Below are positions 17,156 to 27,481 of a stretch of DNA of 64,000 nt, piece by piece; position 1 is the stretch's first letter, and every line of letters starts with the position of its first letter. Source of the stretch: Burkholderia cepacia. GTDB taxonomy: Bacteria; Pseudomonadota; Gammaproteobacteria; Burkholderiales; Burkholderiaceae. The notes under the pieces are model-generated. The model did not search any database and was not told the DNA's origin. It worked only from the letters and a program-made list of their open reading frames with translations. Both the position numbers and the translations under genes were made by a program. The stretch is taken from the NCBI RefSeq assembly GCF_001718835.1, contig NZ_CP013443.1:1612001-1676000 (forward strand), read 5' to 3'.

Positions 17156-18523
17156 ATGGCACACGACATCCAATTTGCCGACGGCGCAGCGCCGTTCTCC
17201 CAGTCGCAGCAGTTTCACGACATCAAGAATGCCGCGCACGAGCATTTGTTGACGCGCATCGAGGAACTCGGCGCCGAATTCGGCCGCTGGTCGCGCCAGG
17301 CGATCAACCAGTTCGTCGATCTGGAAATCGACAGCTTCGTGCGTCTCCGGCGCATTCCGCTGAACGAAACCGAGGTCAGGGCGATCGCGGAGGCGCTGAC
17401 GAAAGAGCTTGCCGGGTTCGGTCCGATCGAGGATCTGCTCGCCGATCCACACGTCGAGGACATCCTGATCAACGGCTACAACGACATCTATGTGTCGCGC
17501 CACGGCATCCTGGCGAAGCTGCCGATCCGTTTCACCGACAACGCGCACCTGCTGCGGATCGTGCGCCGCATCCTCGCGCCGATCGGCCGACGTCTCGACG
17601 AATCGAACCCGATGGTCGACGCGCGGCTGCCGGACGGCGGACGTGTCAACGTCGTGATCGAGCCGCTGTCGATCGACGGGCCGGTCGTATCGATCCGGAA
17701 ATTCCGCAAGGACCCGCTGAAACCGGCCGACCTGCTCGCCAACGGCACGTTCAATACGGAGATCGGTACGTTGCTTGAAGCGGCGGTCGAGGCGCGCTGC
17801 AACATCCTCGTGTCGGGTGGCACGAGTTCCGGCAAGACGTCGCTGCTCAACGCGCTGGCCTTCTACATTCCCGAGCACGAGCGGGTCGTGACGATCGAGG
17901 ACACGGCCGAACTGTCGCTGAATCACCCTCATGTCGTGCGTCTCGAAAGCCGCCCGGGCGGTTTCGACGGTAACGGCGTCGTGACGATCCGCGATCTGCT
18001 GCGCAATACGCTGCGGATGCGACCGGATCGCATCATCGTCGGCGAAGTACGTGGCGGCGAGGTGCTCGAGATGCTGCAGGCGATGAATACAGGGCACGAC
18101 GGATCGATGGGCACCGTCCACGCGAGTTCGCCGCGCGAGTGTCTGTATCGTCTTGAGATGCTGGCCGGTTTCGCGGGTTTCCAGGGAACGGAATCGAGCC
18201 TGCGTCGGCAGATCGCGAATGCTATCGACTTCATCGTGCAGATCGGCCGCCTGTCGAACGGTCGACGCCGGATTCTTTCGATTACCGAGGTGACCGGCCT
18301 GTCGGACAACATCATCGCGACGCAGGAACTCTATCGCTACGAAGCGCGCGTGACACCCGAGGGCGAAGAGGTCGACAACTGGGAGTCGCTCGGCATTCAT
18401 CCGCATTCGCCCAAGCTCGCGCGTTTCCGCCAGACGCTGTCGGGCGGCGGGTTCGGCGGAGGTGGCTTCGGCGGCGGCTTCGGCGGCGACGGCTTCGGCC
18501 GCGGCGGAGGCTTCAATGTCTAG
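17156..18523 (+). CDS. cpaF: Secretion ATPase CpaF/TadA
   Basis: The 455-residue hexameric VirB11/GspE-family motor powers Flp pilus extension. The N-terminal domain contains EDLLADPHVEDILINGY. Next come the Walker A VSGGTSSGKTSLLNAL, the Asp box TIEDTAELSL, the Walker B-like RMRPDRIIVGEVRGGEVLEML and the His box TGHDGSMGTVHASSP. The C-terminal 30 residues are an unusual Gly/Phe-rich tail (repeats of GGGFGG). Its last codons overlap the tadB start by 8 bp. Confidence 0.95.
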   Translation: MAHDIQFADGAAPFSQSQQFHDIKNAAHEHLLTRIEELGAEFGRWSRQAINQFVDLEIDSFVRLRRIPLNETEVRAIAEALTKELAGFGPIEDLLADPHVEDILINGYNDIYVSRHGILAKLPIRFTDNAHLLRIVRRILAPIGRRLDESNPMVDARLPDGGRVNVVIEPLSIDGPVVSIRKFRKDPLKPADLLANGTFNTEIGTLLEAAVEARCNILVSGGTSSGKTSLLNALAFYIPEHERVVTIEDTAELSLNHPHVVRLESRPGGFDGNGVVTIRDLLRNTLRMRPDRIIVGEVRGGEVLEMLQAMNTGHDGSMGTVHASSPRECLYRLEMLAGFAGFQGTESSLRRQIANAIDFIVQIGRLSNGRRRILSITEVTGLSDNIIATQELYRYEARVTPEGEEVDNWESLGIHPHSPKLARFRQTLSGGGFGGGGFGGGFGGDGFGRGGGFNV

Positions 18524-19523
18524 CCTGATGGTCGCCGCGCTGGCGCTCGCGCTCGTCTGTATCGCCGCCGCGCTGCTGCTGTGGCGGCACGGCGAGCTCA
18601 GGCGCGCTCGCGCGGATGCGCAGCGCTTCATCGATAGCCGTATCGAGCCGGCCGCGCGCGCGGGGGGCATGACGCAGGGGGCGTCCGCGCCGGGCGCACG
18701 GGCGGCGTCCGCCGGAACCGGCGCGCGCCCGGCCGCCCCGGCGTCGGGATCGGCGAGCGCATCGCGCTGGGCGCACGGGCGCGACCGGCTTGCCGAATAC
18801 CTCGACCATCTCGCGAGCCGCGCCGGGATCGAGGATGCGCGCGGCAAGGCGCTTCTCGCGCTGGCGGCGCTGGCCGCCGTCGCGCTCGTCGCAGGGCGGA
18901 CCGGCGGGCTGCTCGGCAGTGTCGCTGCGCTCGCGGCCGGCCTCGCGCTGCTCGCGTTCTGGCTCGTGTCGCGGATTCATCGCCGCCGCCTGCAGATCGT
19001 CCGGCAGTTGCCGTCGTTTCTCGACGGCATCGTGCGTCTCGTCACGCTCGGCAACAGCGTGCCGGCGGCGTTCCAGGCGGCGCTGCTGACGACGGAGGCG
19101 CCATTGCGCGGTTGTCTGGACCACGTATCGCGGATGTTGCGTACGGGTGTCGAGATCGATCGCGCGATGGGGCACATCGCGAGCGTCTATCAAACCAAGG
19201 AGTTCGAACTGGTCGGTTCGGTGCTGCGGCTCTCGGTCCGGTACGGGGGCCGCGCCGACGTCATGCTCGATCGGATGTCGACGTTCATGCGCGACCTCGA
19301 GCAGGCCGAACGGGAACTTGCTGCGATGTCGTCGGAAACGCGACTGTCCGCGTGGGTGCTGGTTATGCTGCCGATCGCGATCGGCAGCTTTGTGATCGCG
19401 ACGAATCCGCTCTATCTCCAGTCGATGTGGAACGACGACAGCGGGCGCGCGTACCTGTATCTGGCCTTCATCATGCAGATCGCGGGCGGCGCCTGGCTGT
19501 ACCGGATGTCCCGGCTCAGGTGA
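18516..19523 (+). CDS. tadB: Tad inner-membrane platform protein TadB
   Basis: The 335-residue GspF-like inner-membrane protein has one N-terminal membrane segment (LMVAALALALVCIAAALLLW) and a second pair at about 110-150. The T2SSF domain (VRQLPSFLDGIVRLVTLGNSVPAAFQAAL..., SVLRLSVRYGGRADVMLDRM) follows, with two final segments at the C-terminus. ATG 18516 is selected because it begins the hydrophobic segment and overlaps cpaF in the usual coupled manner; the longer frame upstream only re-reads the cpaF Gly tail. It partners with TadC. Confidence 0.92.
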   Translation: MSSLMVAALALALVCIAAALLLWRHGELRRARADAQRFIDSRIEPAARAGGMTQGASAPGARAASAGTGARPAAPASGSASASRWAHGRDRLAEYLDHLASRAGIEDARGKALLALAALAAVALVAGRTGGLLGSVAALAAGLALLAFWLVSRIHRRRLQIVRQLPSFLDGIVRLVTLGNSVPAAFQAALLTTEAPLRGCLDHVSRMLRTGVEIDRAMGHIASVYQTKEFELVGSVLRLSVRYGGRADVMLDRMSTFMRDLEQAERELAAMSSETRLSAWVLVMLPIAIGSFVIATNPLYLQSMWNDDSGRAYLYLAFIMQIAGGAWLYRMSRLR

Positions 19524-19527
19524 TGCG

Positions 19528-20538
19528 ATGACGCCCAATCAACTCGGATCGATTGCGCTCGCGCTCGGCGCGCTCGGCGTGCTGCTGCTGGCCTGGCTGG
19601 CGCTGCGGCGCGCGGGCGCGGAGTCGCGCAGCCGCCGCGCGCTGGCCGATGCGCTGGACCGCCGCGCGGCCACGCTTACGGCAGCGGGGGCGCGCCCCGC
19701 GCCGGACGGCGCCGCACCGCCGCCGAAGCGCGAGACGCCGGCGGCCGCCGGGCGGCGCGCGCGCGTCGCGCAACTGCTCGAGCGGATGTCGACGGCCGGC
19801 GCCCGCTGGCTCGACACGGGGTTCGGCCGGCACATCGTCGCGGACGAGGACCGCCGGCTGCTCGAACAGTGCGGTTACGCCGACACGCGCACCCGCGGGC
19901 TGTTCCTGAGCGCGCGAATCGCCGGCGCGCTCGTCGCGCCGGTGCTGTTCCTCGCCTTCGTCGGGCCGCGCCTGCACGGCGGCCGCTGGGTGCTCGGTCT
20001 CGTGCTGGCGTTCGTCACGGGCTTCATGCTGCCGAAGATCCTCATCCGGCGGCGCGCGGCCGCGCGCCGGCAGGCGGTGATCGACGAACTGCCGCTGCTG
20101 GTCGACATGCTTCGCTTGCTGCAAGGCGTCGGATTGTCGCTTGACCAGAGCATCCAGGTCCTGACGAACGACTTCAAGGGGATGATGCCCGTGCTGTCGC
20201 TGGAAATGGAAATCGCCCAGCGGCAGTTCGCTGCCGGGCGGACGCGCGAGCAATCGCTGCAGCGGCTGTCGTCCGGTTTCGAGAACGAGGATCTGCGTGC
20301 GATCGTTCGGCTGCTGATCCAGGTCGACAAGCACGGTGGCGCGGTACAGGAGCCGCTCAAGCAGTTCGGCGACCGGTTGCGCGAGGCGCGCCGCGCGATG
20401 CTGCGCGAACGGATCGGCAAGCTGACGGTAAAGATGACGGGCGTAATGATCCTGACGTTGCTGCCGGCACTGCTGATCGTGACGGCAGGCCCCGGGATGA
20501 TCTCGGTGATGCACGCGCTGTCGCTGGCGCAGCACTGA
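19528..20538 (+). CDS. tadC: Tad inner-membrane platform protein TadC
   Basis: The 336-residue second GspF-like platform protein has an N-terminal membrane segment (SIALALGALGVLLLAWLALRR), a basic linker, two central segments (ARIAGALVAPVLFLAFVG; WVLGLVLAFVTGFMLPKILI), a T2SSF domain (VIDELPLLVDMLRLLQGVGLSLDQSIQVL) and a C-terminal segment (LTVKMTGVMILTLLPALLIVTAG). It starts 4 bp after tadB and should form the membrane platform with it above the CpaF motor. Confidence 0.93.
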   Translation: MTPNQLGSIALALGALGVLLLAWLALRRAGAESRSRRALADALDRRAATLTAAGARPAPDGAAPPPKRETPAAAGRRARVAQLLERMSTAGARWLDTGFGRHIVADEDRRLLEQCGYADTRTRGLFLSARIAGALVAPVLFLAFVGPRLHGGRWVLGLVLAFVTGFMLPKILIRRRAAARRQAVIDELPLLVDMLRLLQGVGLSLDQSIQVLTNDFKGMMPVLSLEMEIAQRQFAAGRTREQSLQRLSSGFENEDLRAIVRLLIQVDKHGGAVQEPLKQFGDRLREARRAMLRERIGKLTVKMTGVMILTLLPALLIVTAGPGMISVMHALSLAQH

Positions 20539-20572
20539 CGCGGCGAATGCACGGCGAATGCGAGGAATGAAG

Positions 20573-21448
20573 ATGAAGCGGATCGGTGGAATCGTGAAAC
20601 TGGCGGGCGTGGCGGCGCTGGCGGGACTGCTCGCCGCCTGTTCGTCGTTCAAGGAAAGCGGGTACGGCGTCGGCCCGCAGGCGGAACGCGCGGCGCTGAT
20701 GGACGCGGCGGCGCAGAAGCAGGCGGCGCCGGATACGCCTGGCATGTATCTCGGCCTGATTGAGCGGATGCAGTCGCAAGGGCTGTATTACGCGTCGCTG
20801 GCTCATATCGACGCATACGAGAAACAGTACGGTGCGTCGCCGGAGTCGACGTTGCTGCGCGCCGATGCATTGCGTATGACGGACCAGCCTGCCGCGAGCA
20901 CTGCGGTCTATAAGCAGTTGCTCAACACAACGCTCGCCGCGCGCGGCTATCGTGGGCTCGGGCTGATTGCCGGTGGCGCGGGCGATTTTCCGCGCGCCGC
21001 GCAGGCGTTGTCGCAGGCAACCGTGCTGGCGCCGACCGATGCATCGACGCTTTCGGATCTCGCTTACGCGAAGCTGCGGTGCGGCGATATCGAGGGCGCG
21101 CGCATTCCGCTGATGAAGGCGGCCGAGCTCGACCAGAGCAATCCGAAGATCATCAGCAACGTGATGTTGTACCTGCTGGTGTCCGGCCACGCGCGCGACG
21201 CGCAGAAGCTGATGGGCCAGCAGAAGCTGCCTGCGGAAATTCGCAACGATATCCGCAACGACGCGGCGCGGATCGCCGCGGCCGCGCGCGCGTGGCGGCG
21301 ACCGGTGGCCACGCCGGCCGCGACGGCCGTCGGCTCGGGCAGCGTGGTCGACGTGCGCGGCAGCGGCGCCGCGAAGGGCGGCGCGCCGGTCGCGTACATC
21401 CAGGGATTCGATCCGACTGCGCCTCTGCTGCAGCGGTTCGCGCAATGA
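20573..21448 (+). CDS. tadD: TadD-like TPR lipoprotein
   Basis: The 291-residue lipoprotein (signal with lipobox LLAAC, Cys near residue 23) has TPR-type helices (YASLAHIDAYEKQYGASPESTLLRADALRMT; AARGYRGLGLIAGGAGDFPRAAQALSQATVLAP; ASTLSDLAYAKLRCGDIEGARIPLMKAAELD). TadD lipoproteins help secretin assembly in Tad systems. The start at 20573 is preferred over 20558 and 20567 because GAGGA lies 6 nt before it. The C-terminal ~50 residues are Ala/Gly-rich. Confidence 0.88.
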   Translation: MKRIGGIVKLAGVAALAGLLAACSSFKESGYGVGPQAERAALMDAAAQKQAAPDTPGMYLGLIERMQSQGLYYASLAHIDAYEKQYGASPESTLLRADALRMTDQPAASTAVYKQLLNTTLAARGYRGLGLIAGGAGDFPRAAQALSQATVLAPTDASTLSDLAYAKLRCGDIEGARIPLMKAAELDQSNPKIISNVMLYLLVSGHARDAQKLMGQQKLPAEIRNDIRNDAARIAAAARAWRRPVATPAATAVGSGSVVDVRGSGAAKGGAPVAYIQGFDPTAPLLQRFAQ

Positions 21449-21470
21449 CAAGACGTTCGGGGGAACCAAC

Positions 21471-21827
21471 ATGAGCGACAACGACAAGAACCTCGACCGG
21501 TGGATGCGCGTGCGCCGCACCGCTGCGCTGGTCGCGCTGCTCGGCGCGGCGGCAAGCGCGCAGGGCCAGCAGCCGGCCGGGAATGCGACCGTGAATTCGA
21601 CCGTCAATGCGGCCGAGATCGGCCGCTCGACCGACGCGTGGCTCGCGCTGCAGCGGGACAACCGGGCGGCCGGTCCGGACCTGCCGATGCTCGGCGACGC
21701 GGCGTCGCTCGCGTACCAGCGCTATCTCGACTCGTTCAAGAACAAGATTCCGGATTCGATGGGCTCGCCGCTGGGCTCGGGCGGCGGCGCATCGTCCGGC
21801 GGACAGGGCTCGGCGCAAGCGTACTGA
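21471..21827 (+). CDS. DUF3613-type secreted small protein of the Tad locus
   Basis: The 118-residue protein carries a signal sequence (RRTAALVALLGAAASAQG) and a conserved central stretch (IGRSTDAWLALQRDNRAAGPDLPMLGDAASLAYQRYLDSF) that I recognise as DUF3613, a family found in beta-proteobacterial Tad loci. The C-terminal end is Gly/Ser-rich. It sits 22 bp after tadD and 7 bp before tadG. A periplasmic accessory role is likely; no biochemical function is known to me. Confidence 0.75.
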   Translation: MSDNDKNLDRWMRVRRTAALVALLGAAASAQGQQPAGNATVNSTVNAAEIGRSTDAWLALQRDNRAAGPDLPMLGDAASLAYQRYLDSFKNKIPDSMGSPLGSGGGASSGGQGSAQAY

Positions 21828-21834
21828 GGCGGCG

Positions 21835-23799
21835 ATGAGCACGGCTCGATTCCCCGGATGCCGCCCGGCCGGGCGCGACCGCGTGCGGATGCGCGGCCAG
21901 CGCGGCGCCGTGTCGGTCCTGGCGACCGTCTGGGTGCTCGTCGCGCTCGTGACGCTGGGCGCGATCGACATCGGCAACCTGTTCTTCCAGCGGCGCGACC
22001 TGCAGCGGATCGCGGACCTGTCCGCGCTGGCCGCGGTGCAGTCGCTCGACCCGTCCGATACGTCGTGCGGCGCGGCGAACACGGCCGCGCTGAACAATGC
22101 GCGGGCGAACGAAACGTCGAACACCGTGACGACGGGCGCGCCCGCGCGCGGGCAAGACCAGGTCGCGGCGACCTGCGGCCGCTGGGATCCGCAGGTCTAT
22201 GCAGGCCAGCCGGCGTACTTCGCGCCCGCCGCGAGCGGGATGACGCAGCTCAACGCCACGCAGGTGACGGTCACGCGCACGATGCGCTATTCGTTCCTCG
22301 GCGTCGTGTCGATGCTCGGCGCGGGGCCGGGCACGATGTCGGCCACCGCGACCGCGCGCGCGAGCGCGATCGACACGTTCTCGATCAGCGCGACGCTCGC
22401 GAGCGTCGATCCGGTCTGGCTCAACGGCATCCTGTCGGCGTTGCTCGGGACAAGCGTCAGCCTCACGCTGGCCGACTATCAGGCGCTCGCGGGCGCGAAC
22501 ATCAAGCTGCTCGGCATTTCGACCGCGCTCGGCGCCGGGACGGTGAACGGGCTCGTGGATCTGTCGGTGACGGTGCCGACGCTGATCGGCAACCTGAGCG
22601 CGTACGTCGGCGCATTGCAGGCCGGCGGCGGCAATGGTCCGGGCTACGTGGCGCAGCTGCAGGCCGCGTCGACGGCGCTCGGCAAGCTGGCGGGCGCCAG
22701 CGTCGGCAACACGACCGTCGTCGTCGCCAATGCGCCCAACGCGCTGCTGAACATCAGTCTCGGCAATCCGCAGTCGGGCGCCGACGCGCAGGTCAACCTG
22801 CTCGACCTGCTGACGACGGCCGCGCAGGTGGCCGCGTACAACAAGGGGCACGCGGTGTCGCTGAACACCGGCGTCACGCTGCCGCTGGGCGCGAGCGGCT
22901 TCAATGTCGTGTCGCTGCAGCTGCAGGTGCTGAATCCGCCGTCGATCGCGGTCGGCGAGGCGGGGCTGCTGCCGAACGGGACGTGGCGCACGCAGGCGTC
23001 GTCGGCGCAGATCGGGGTGTATCTGAACGTGCAGACGCCGAGCATTCCGATCACCGGCGCGCTGGGCCTCAGCGGTTTGATCGACCTCACGCTGAGCGGC
23101 ATCAACCTGCCGATTTACCTGCTCGTCGGCGGGCCGGCCGTGGCGAGCCTCGCGGCGACGAAGTGCGGTTCCGCCACCACGCCGAGCACGACGACGATCG
23201 TCGCGACGCCGGGCATCGCGAAGCTGTGCATCAGTGCGCCGCCGTCCGGCACGCTGAACCTGTCCAACGTGAGCACCTGTCCGCCTGCCGGGACGCTGCA
23301 GTTGCTGAACCTGCAGGCATCGACCCTGTTGTCTCCGCCGGTGTCGCTCGGGGTCAGCGCGTCGATCTCGAACCCGGTGCTGCAGATCGTCGGCACCGCG
23401 TCGTCGAGCGCGCCGTATGCGGGCTACCCGTCGGCCACGCCTTACCACTTCTGCAACGCGCCGGCCGGCCTGGCGACTCCGGTGTCGTGCGGCAGCGGCT
23501 GGGTGAGCCCGTCCACCGCGTCGAGCCCGAACAGCTACTGGACCACCTACGTGAACAACCTCGGCGCGTCGCTCGGCACGGCGCTCAGCAACATCAACCT
23601 GAACGCGATCACGATCCTCGGCATTCCGATCCCGCTCGGCCCGCTGCTCAACGCGATCGGCAGCCTCGTGCTGCAGCCGGTGCTGTCGGCGCTCGATGCC
23701 GTGCTCGTGCCGATCCTCGGGCTGCTCGGCGTCCAGGTCGGCCAGGCGACCGTGCATCAGATGTCGCTGACCTGCAACGCAGCGCAACTCGTCAACTGA
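21835..23799 (+). CDS. tadG: TadG-like pilus-associated protein
   Basis: The 654-residue protein has a pseudopilin-like N-terminus (QRGAVSVLATVWVLVALVTLGAIDIGNLFF, then RRDLQRIADLSALAAVQSL), the signature of TadG-type proteins with one membrane helix. A very long periplasmic domain follows, rich in Gly, Ala, Leu and Ser with several Cys residues, and ending HQMSLTCNAAQLVN. ATG 21835 begins this N-terminus; the frame upstream overlaps the DUF3613 gene and is discarded. It is the last structural gene of the locus and may act at the pilus base or in envelope anchoring. Confidence 0.85.
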   Translation: MSTARFPGCRPAGRDRVRMRGQRGAVSVLATVWVLVALVTLGAIDIGNLFFQRRDLQRIADLSALAAVQSLDPSDTSCGAANTAALNNARANETSNTVTTGAPARGQDQVAATCGRWDPQVYAGQPAYFAPAASGMTQLNATQVTVTRTMRYSFLGVVSMLGAGPGTMSATATARASAIDTFSISATLASVDPVWLNGILSALLGTSVSLTLADYQALAGANIKLLGISTALGAGTVNGLVDLSVTVPTLIGNLSAYVGALQAGGGNGPGYVAQLQAASTALGKLAGASVGNTTVVVANAPNALLNISLGNPQSGADAQVNLLDLLTTAAQVAAYNKGHAVSLNTGVTLPLGASGFNVVSLQLQVLNPPSIAVGEAGLLPNGTWRTQASSAQIGVYLNVQTPSIPITGALGLSGLIDLTLSGINLPIYLLVGGPAVASLAATKCGSATTPSTTTIVATPGIAKLCISAPPSGTLNLSNVSTCPPAGTLQLLNLQASTLLSPPVSLGVSASISNPVLQIVGTASSSAPYAGYPSATPYHFCNAPAGLATPVSCGSGWVSPSTASSPNSYWTTYVNNLGASLGTALSNINLNAITILGIPIPLGPLLNAIGSLVLQPVLSALDAVLVPILGLLGVQVGQATVHQMSLTCNAAQLVN

Positions 23800-25206
<1,407 letters not shown>

Positions 25207-25260
25207 TTAATGAGATAAAATCGCGCTGAATTACAACGACTCGGGCGGGAATAGAACTTC

Positions 25261-25968
25261 ATGAGCCATATGACGGGGTGGGGAAAGGCGTGCGCGTTGC
25301 TCGCCGTGGTGGGAGGCATGCAGGGCGCATTCGCGCAAGGGTTGGCCGGCACCGCGAGCCCGGCCGCGCAGCCGGTGGAGCCGGCGTCGGCGCCGGTCGC
25401 GGCGATTCCTGCGCTCGACGCGCAGGCGCAAACGCCGATTCAGGCCGGTGATGCGACCGGTCCGAGCACGGTCGACGACCTGCAGCGCCAGATCCAGGCG
25501 CACTCGCTGACGGAAATGCGCACGAGCTACAACGGCAGCTACGGTGCGAGCCTGCTGTTCAATGTAAAGGACGGCGCGTATTTCGTCGCGCTATTCCAGC
25601 AGAAGGCGTTCTGGCGCGTGATCAAGACTTACGACGAAACGCGGGCGGAAGCGATCTACCGCGATTTCTCGCGCCAGGCGGAGCGGCTGGCCGTGAACGA
25701 ACTGCGGGCAGCGAAGCTGGAATCGCAGAAGGCGCAGACGGATCGCCAGATCGAAGTCACGCAGGATCGCGCGCGGCGTCTGCAGGCGGATATCTCGATC
25801 GCACGCCAGCAGCAGGCGGCAGTCGCGGATCGCCAGAAGACGGTGCGCAGCGAGACCGCGGCGCTGCAGGCGCAGCAGGCCGAGCTTCAGTCGCAACTGC
25901 GGGCGTTGCAGCAGCAGGTGCGTTCGTTGCAGCATGAGGCCTACGCCGGCTTGCCGCACGTGCGTTGA
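25261..25968 (+). CDS. DUF2968-type secreted coiled-coil protein
   Basis: The 235-residue protein has a signal peptide (GKACALLAVVGGMQGAFAQG), a Pro/Ala-rich linker, a conserved block (LQRQIQAHSLTEMRTSYNGSYGASLLFNVKDGAYFVALFQQKAFWRVIKT) matching DUF2968, and a long Gln/Ala/Arg-rich coiled coil to the C-terminus. It lies 54 bp after the activator gene on the same strand and is followed by a strong bidirectional terminator, so it may belong to the end of the Tad transcription unit. No enzymatic motif is visible; a structural or envelope role is inference. Confidence 0.75.
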   Translation: MSHMTGWGKACALLAVVGGMQGAFAQGLAGTASPAAQPVEPASAPVAAIPALDAQAQTPIQAGDATGPSTVDDLQRQIQAHSLTEMRTSYNGSYGASLLFNVKDGAYFVALFQQKAFWRVIKTYDETRAEAIYRDFSRQAERLAVNELRAAKLESQKAQTDRQIEVTQDRARRLQADISIARQQQAAVADRQKTVRSETAALQAQQAELQSQLRALQQQVRSLQHEAYAGLPHVR

Positions 25969-26019
25969 GCGTCGTGGTGTGCGGCATGCGACGGCATGCC
26001 GCGGCGGCGCGACGAAGAA

Positions 26020-26049
26020 AAAAGGGCAAACCCGCGGGTTTGCCCTTTT
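26020..26049. terminator. Bidirectional rho-independent terminator
   Basis: The inverted repeat AAAAGGGCAAACCCG / CGGGTTTGCCCTTTT has A and T runs on both sides. It lies between the convergent DUF2968 gene and hfq2 and can terminate both. Confidence 0.9.
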
Positions 26050-26052
26050 GCG

Positions 26053-26625
26053 TTATTGGCCGTCCGGCACGATTCGCCGGCGGCGCGTCACGATCACCGG
26101 CCCGTTATTGCTGCGCGATTCCGACGGCGCGGAGGAGGCGGGCGAGTCGCCGGCGTCACGCGGGGCGCCGTAGTTTTCACGGGGTTCGCGCGGGGCGCCG
26201 TAGCCTTCACGCGGCTCGCGCGGGGCGCCGTAGCTTTCGCGCGGTTCGCGCGAGCCATAGCCTTCACGCGGTTCGCGGGAGCCGTAGCCGTCGCCGCGCG
26301 ATTCACGCGAGCCGCCGTGCGAGCCGTACGGGCTGTGGCCGCCGCCTTCACGGCCGCCCGGGCGCCCGCCGCCGCCCGGGCGCGGGCCGCGCGGGCCGCC
26401 GCCCGGGCGCGAGCCGCCCGTGTCGAGCTGGATCGTGGAAATCGCGCGCTTGTAGATGCCTTGCAGACCCACGGGGGTGCGCAGCATCACCAGGTACTGG
26501 TCGAACGACTCGATACACCCCGTCAGACGAATGCCGTTGACGAGATAGATTTCAACGCGCTTACGTTCCTTGCGCGCCGAATTGATGAAGTCGTTTTGCG
26601 GATGGGATTCTGCGGGATTGGCCAT
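26053..26625 (-). CDS. hfq2: RNA chaperone Hfq2 (long-tailed Hfq paralogue)
   Basis: The 190-residue Sm-like protein has an Hfq core in residues 1-70: [37 protein letters not shown] (Sm1) and [16 protein letters not shown] (Sm2). The Sm2 motif reads YKR where classical Hfq has YKH. A ~120-residue tail rich in Gly, Arg and Pro follows, with repeats of the type (G/S/N)YG(S/A)PREPRE, and a basic end ([14 protein letters not shown]). B. cenocepacia is known to carry two Hfq proteins, the second with a similarly long tail and needed for stress survival and virulence. Expected roles are sRNA-mRNA pairing and RNA stability; the tail may drive extra RNA contacts. Confidence 0.9.
   Translation of the reverse strand: MANPAESHPQNDFINSARKERKRVEIYLVNGIRLTGCIESFDQYLVMLRTPVGLQGIYKRAISTIQLDTGGSRPGGGPRGPRPGGGGRPGGREGGGHSPYGSHGGSRESRGDGYGSREPREGYGSREPRESYGAPREPREGYGAPREPRENYGAPRDAGDSPASSAPSESRSNNGPVIVTRRRRIVPDGQ
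26165..26293 (-). repeat. Tandem repeats encoding the Hfq2 tail
   Basis: About five imperfect 27-30-bp units encode YGSREPREG or [13 protein letters not shown] peptides in the Hfq2 C-terminal tail. The units keep the reading frame and are candidates for length variation between strains. Confidence 0.75.
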
Positions 26626-26921
26626 TGAGGTGCGGCAGGAGCCTGCGTCAGAGAATATGTTGTGCGTGTGTGTGTGGCGTGTTCGTCCACAAGGTGTTTG
26701 GCGGGATTCTACCCTGTTCGATCCCGATGCGCGCGCTCACGATTGTGTCGAACCGTAACCCACTATAGACGTTCCAGCGCATTTTCGCGATTCGGCCGAA
26801 CGGTCAATGCCATTTCGTTACGCCGCGTTACGACTCTCGCAGCGCCGTTGCACCTGAACGCGCGCCGCTCCACTACAGTTTCCGCGCACGCCGGCGAGCC
26901 GGCATCTCGGAGGTCCAGAAC

Positions 26922-27206
26922 ATGAACAAGAGGCGAATGGCAGGGTGGGTGGCGGGCATCGCGCTGCTGGCGTCCGGCAGTGCGATGGCGGGGCATGTTG
27001 ACCTGTCGGTCGGCATCGGCGTACCGGTCGCACCGGTCTATGTCGAGCCGGCGCCGGTCTATGTGGCGCCGCAGCCGGCCGTGGTCGCCTATCCGGGCTA
27101 TGGATACGGCTACTACGGCGACGAGGACGACGACCGCTATCGCAAGTGGCGCAAGCACTATTACAAGCATTGGCACCGGCACCATGGCGACGACGATGAC
27201 GATTGA
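26922..27206 (+). CDS. Small secreted Tyr/His/Asp-rich protein
   Basis: The 94-residue protein has a signal peptide (MAGWVAGIALLASGSAMAG), then repeated PVYVEPAPVYVAP segments, a GYGYGYYGDEDDD run and a basic/aromatic stretch KWRKHYYKHWHRHHG ending in an Asp run. Proteins of this YXP/His-rich type are common and poorly characterised in Burkholderia envelopes. The His cluster and acidic tail suggest possible metal or surface-charge interactions, but this is speculative. A GC hairpin (about 27215-27240) follows as a likely terminator. Confidence 0.7.
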   Translation: MNKRRMAGWVAGIALLASGSAMAGHVDLSVGIGVPVAPVYVEPAPVYVAPQPAVVAYPGYGYGYYGDEDDDRYRKWRKHYYKHWHRHHGDDDDD

Positions 27207-27242
27207 GCGCCGCACGCGCCGGCGCTCCCGCGCCGGCGCGCG

Positions 27243-27419
27243 TCAGAACGCGCAAGCCGGATTCTTCGGGGCGAACGCGGCTGCGTCGAACGAAGCCGGC
27301 GCGATTTTCTCGATGACGATCCGCTCGAAGATCTTGCCGTCGTTGTCATAGGACTCGACGGTCCGGAACCACGGCTCGTGCGGATCGAGCCCCAGCACTT
27401 CCTTCTTCGTATGGAATCG
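27243..27419 (-). pseudogene. 3' remnant of an unidentified gene
   Basis: On the minus strand a 58-codon open stretch follows an in-frame stop and has no start codon of its own. It reads FHTKKEVLGLDPHEPWFRTV... and ends AAFAPKNPACAF. Its composition is that of ordinary coding sequence, unlike a chance frame, and it looks like the C-terminus of a larger protein whose 5' part is absent next to fadD. I do not recognise the family. It is probably a deletion scar. Confidence 0.5.
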
Positions 27420-27481
27420 CGGTCAGCGCGACGACGCGCACTTCCTTCGTTCATCGACCAGGCTCCCGGAGCGACGCGGAT

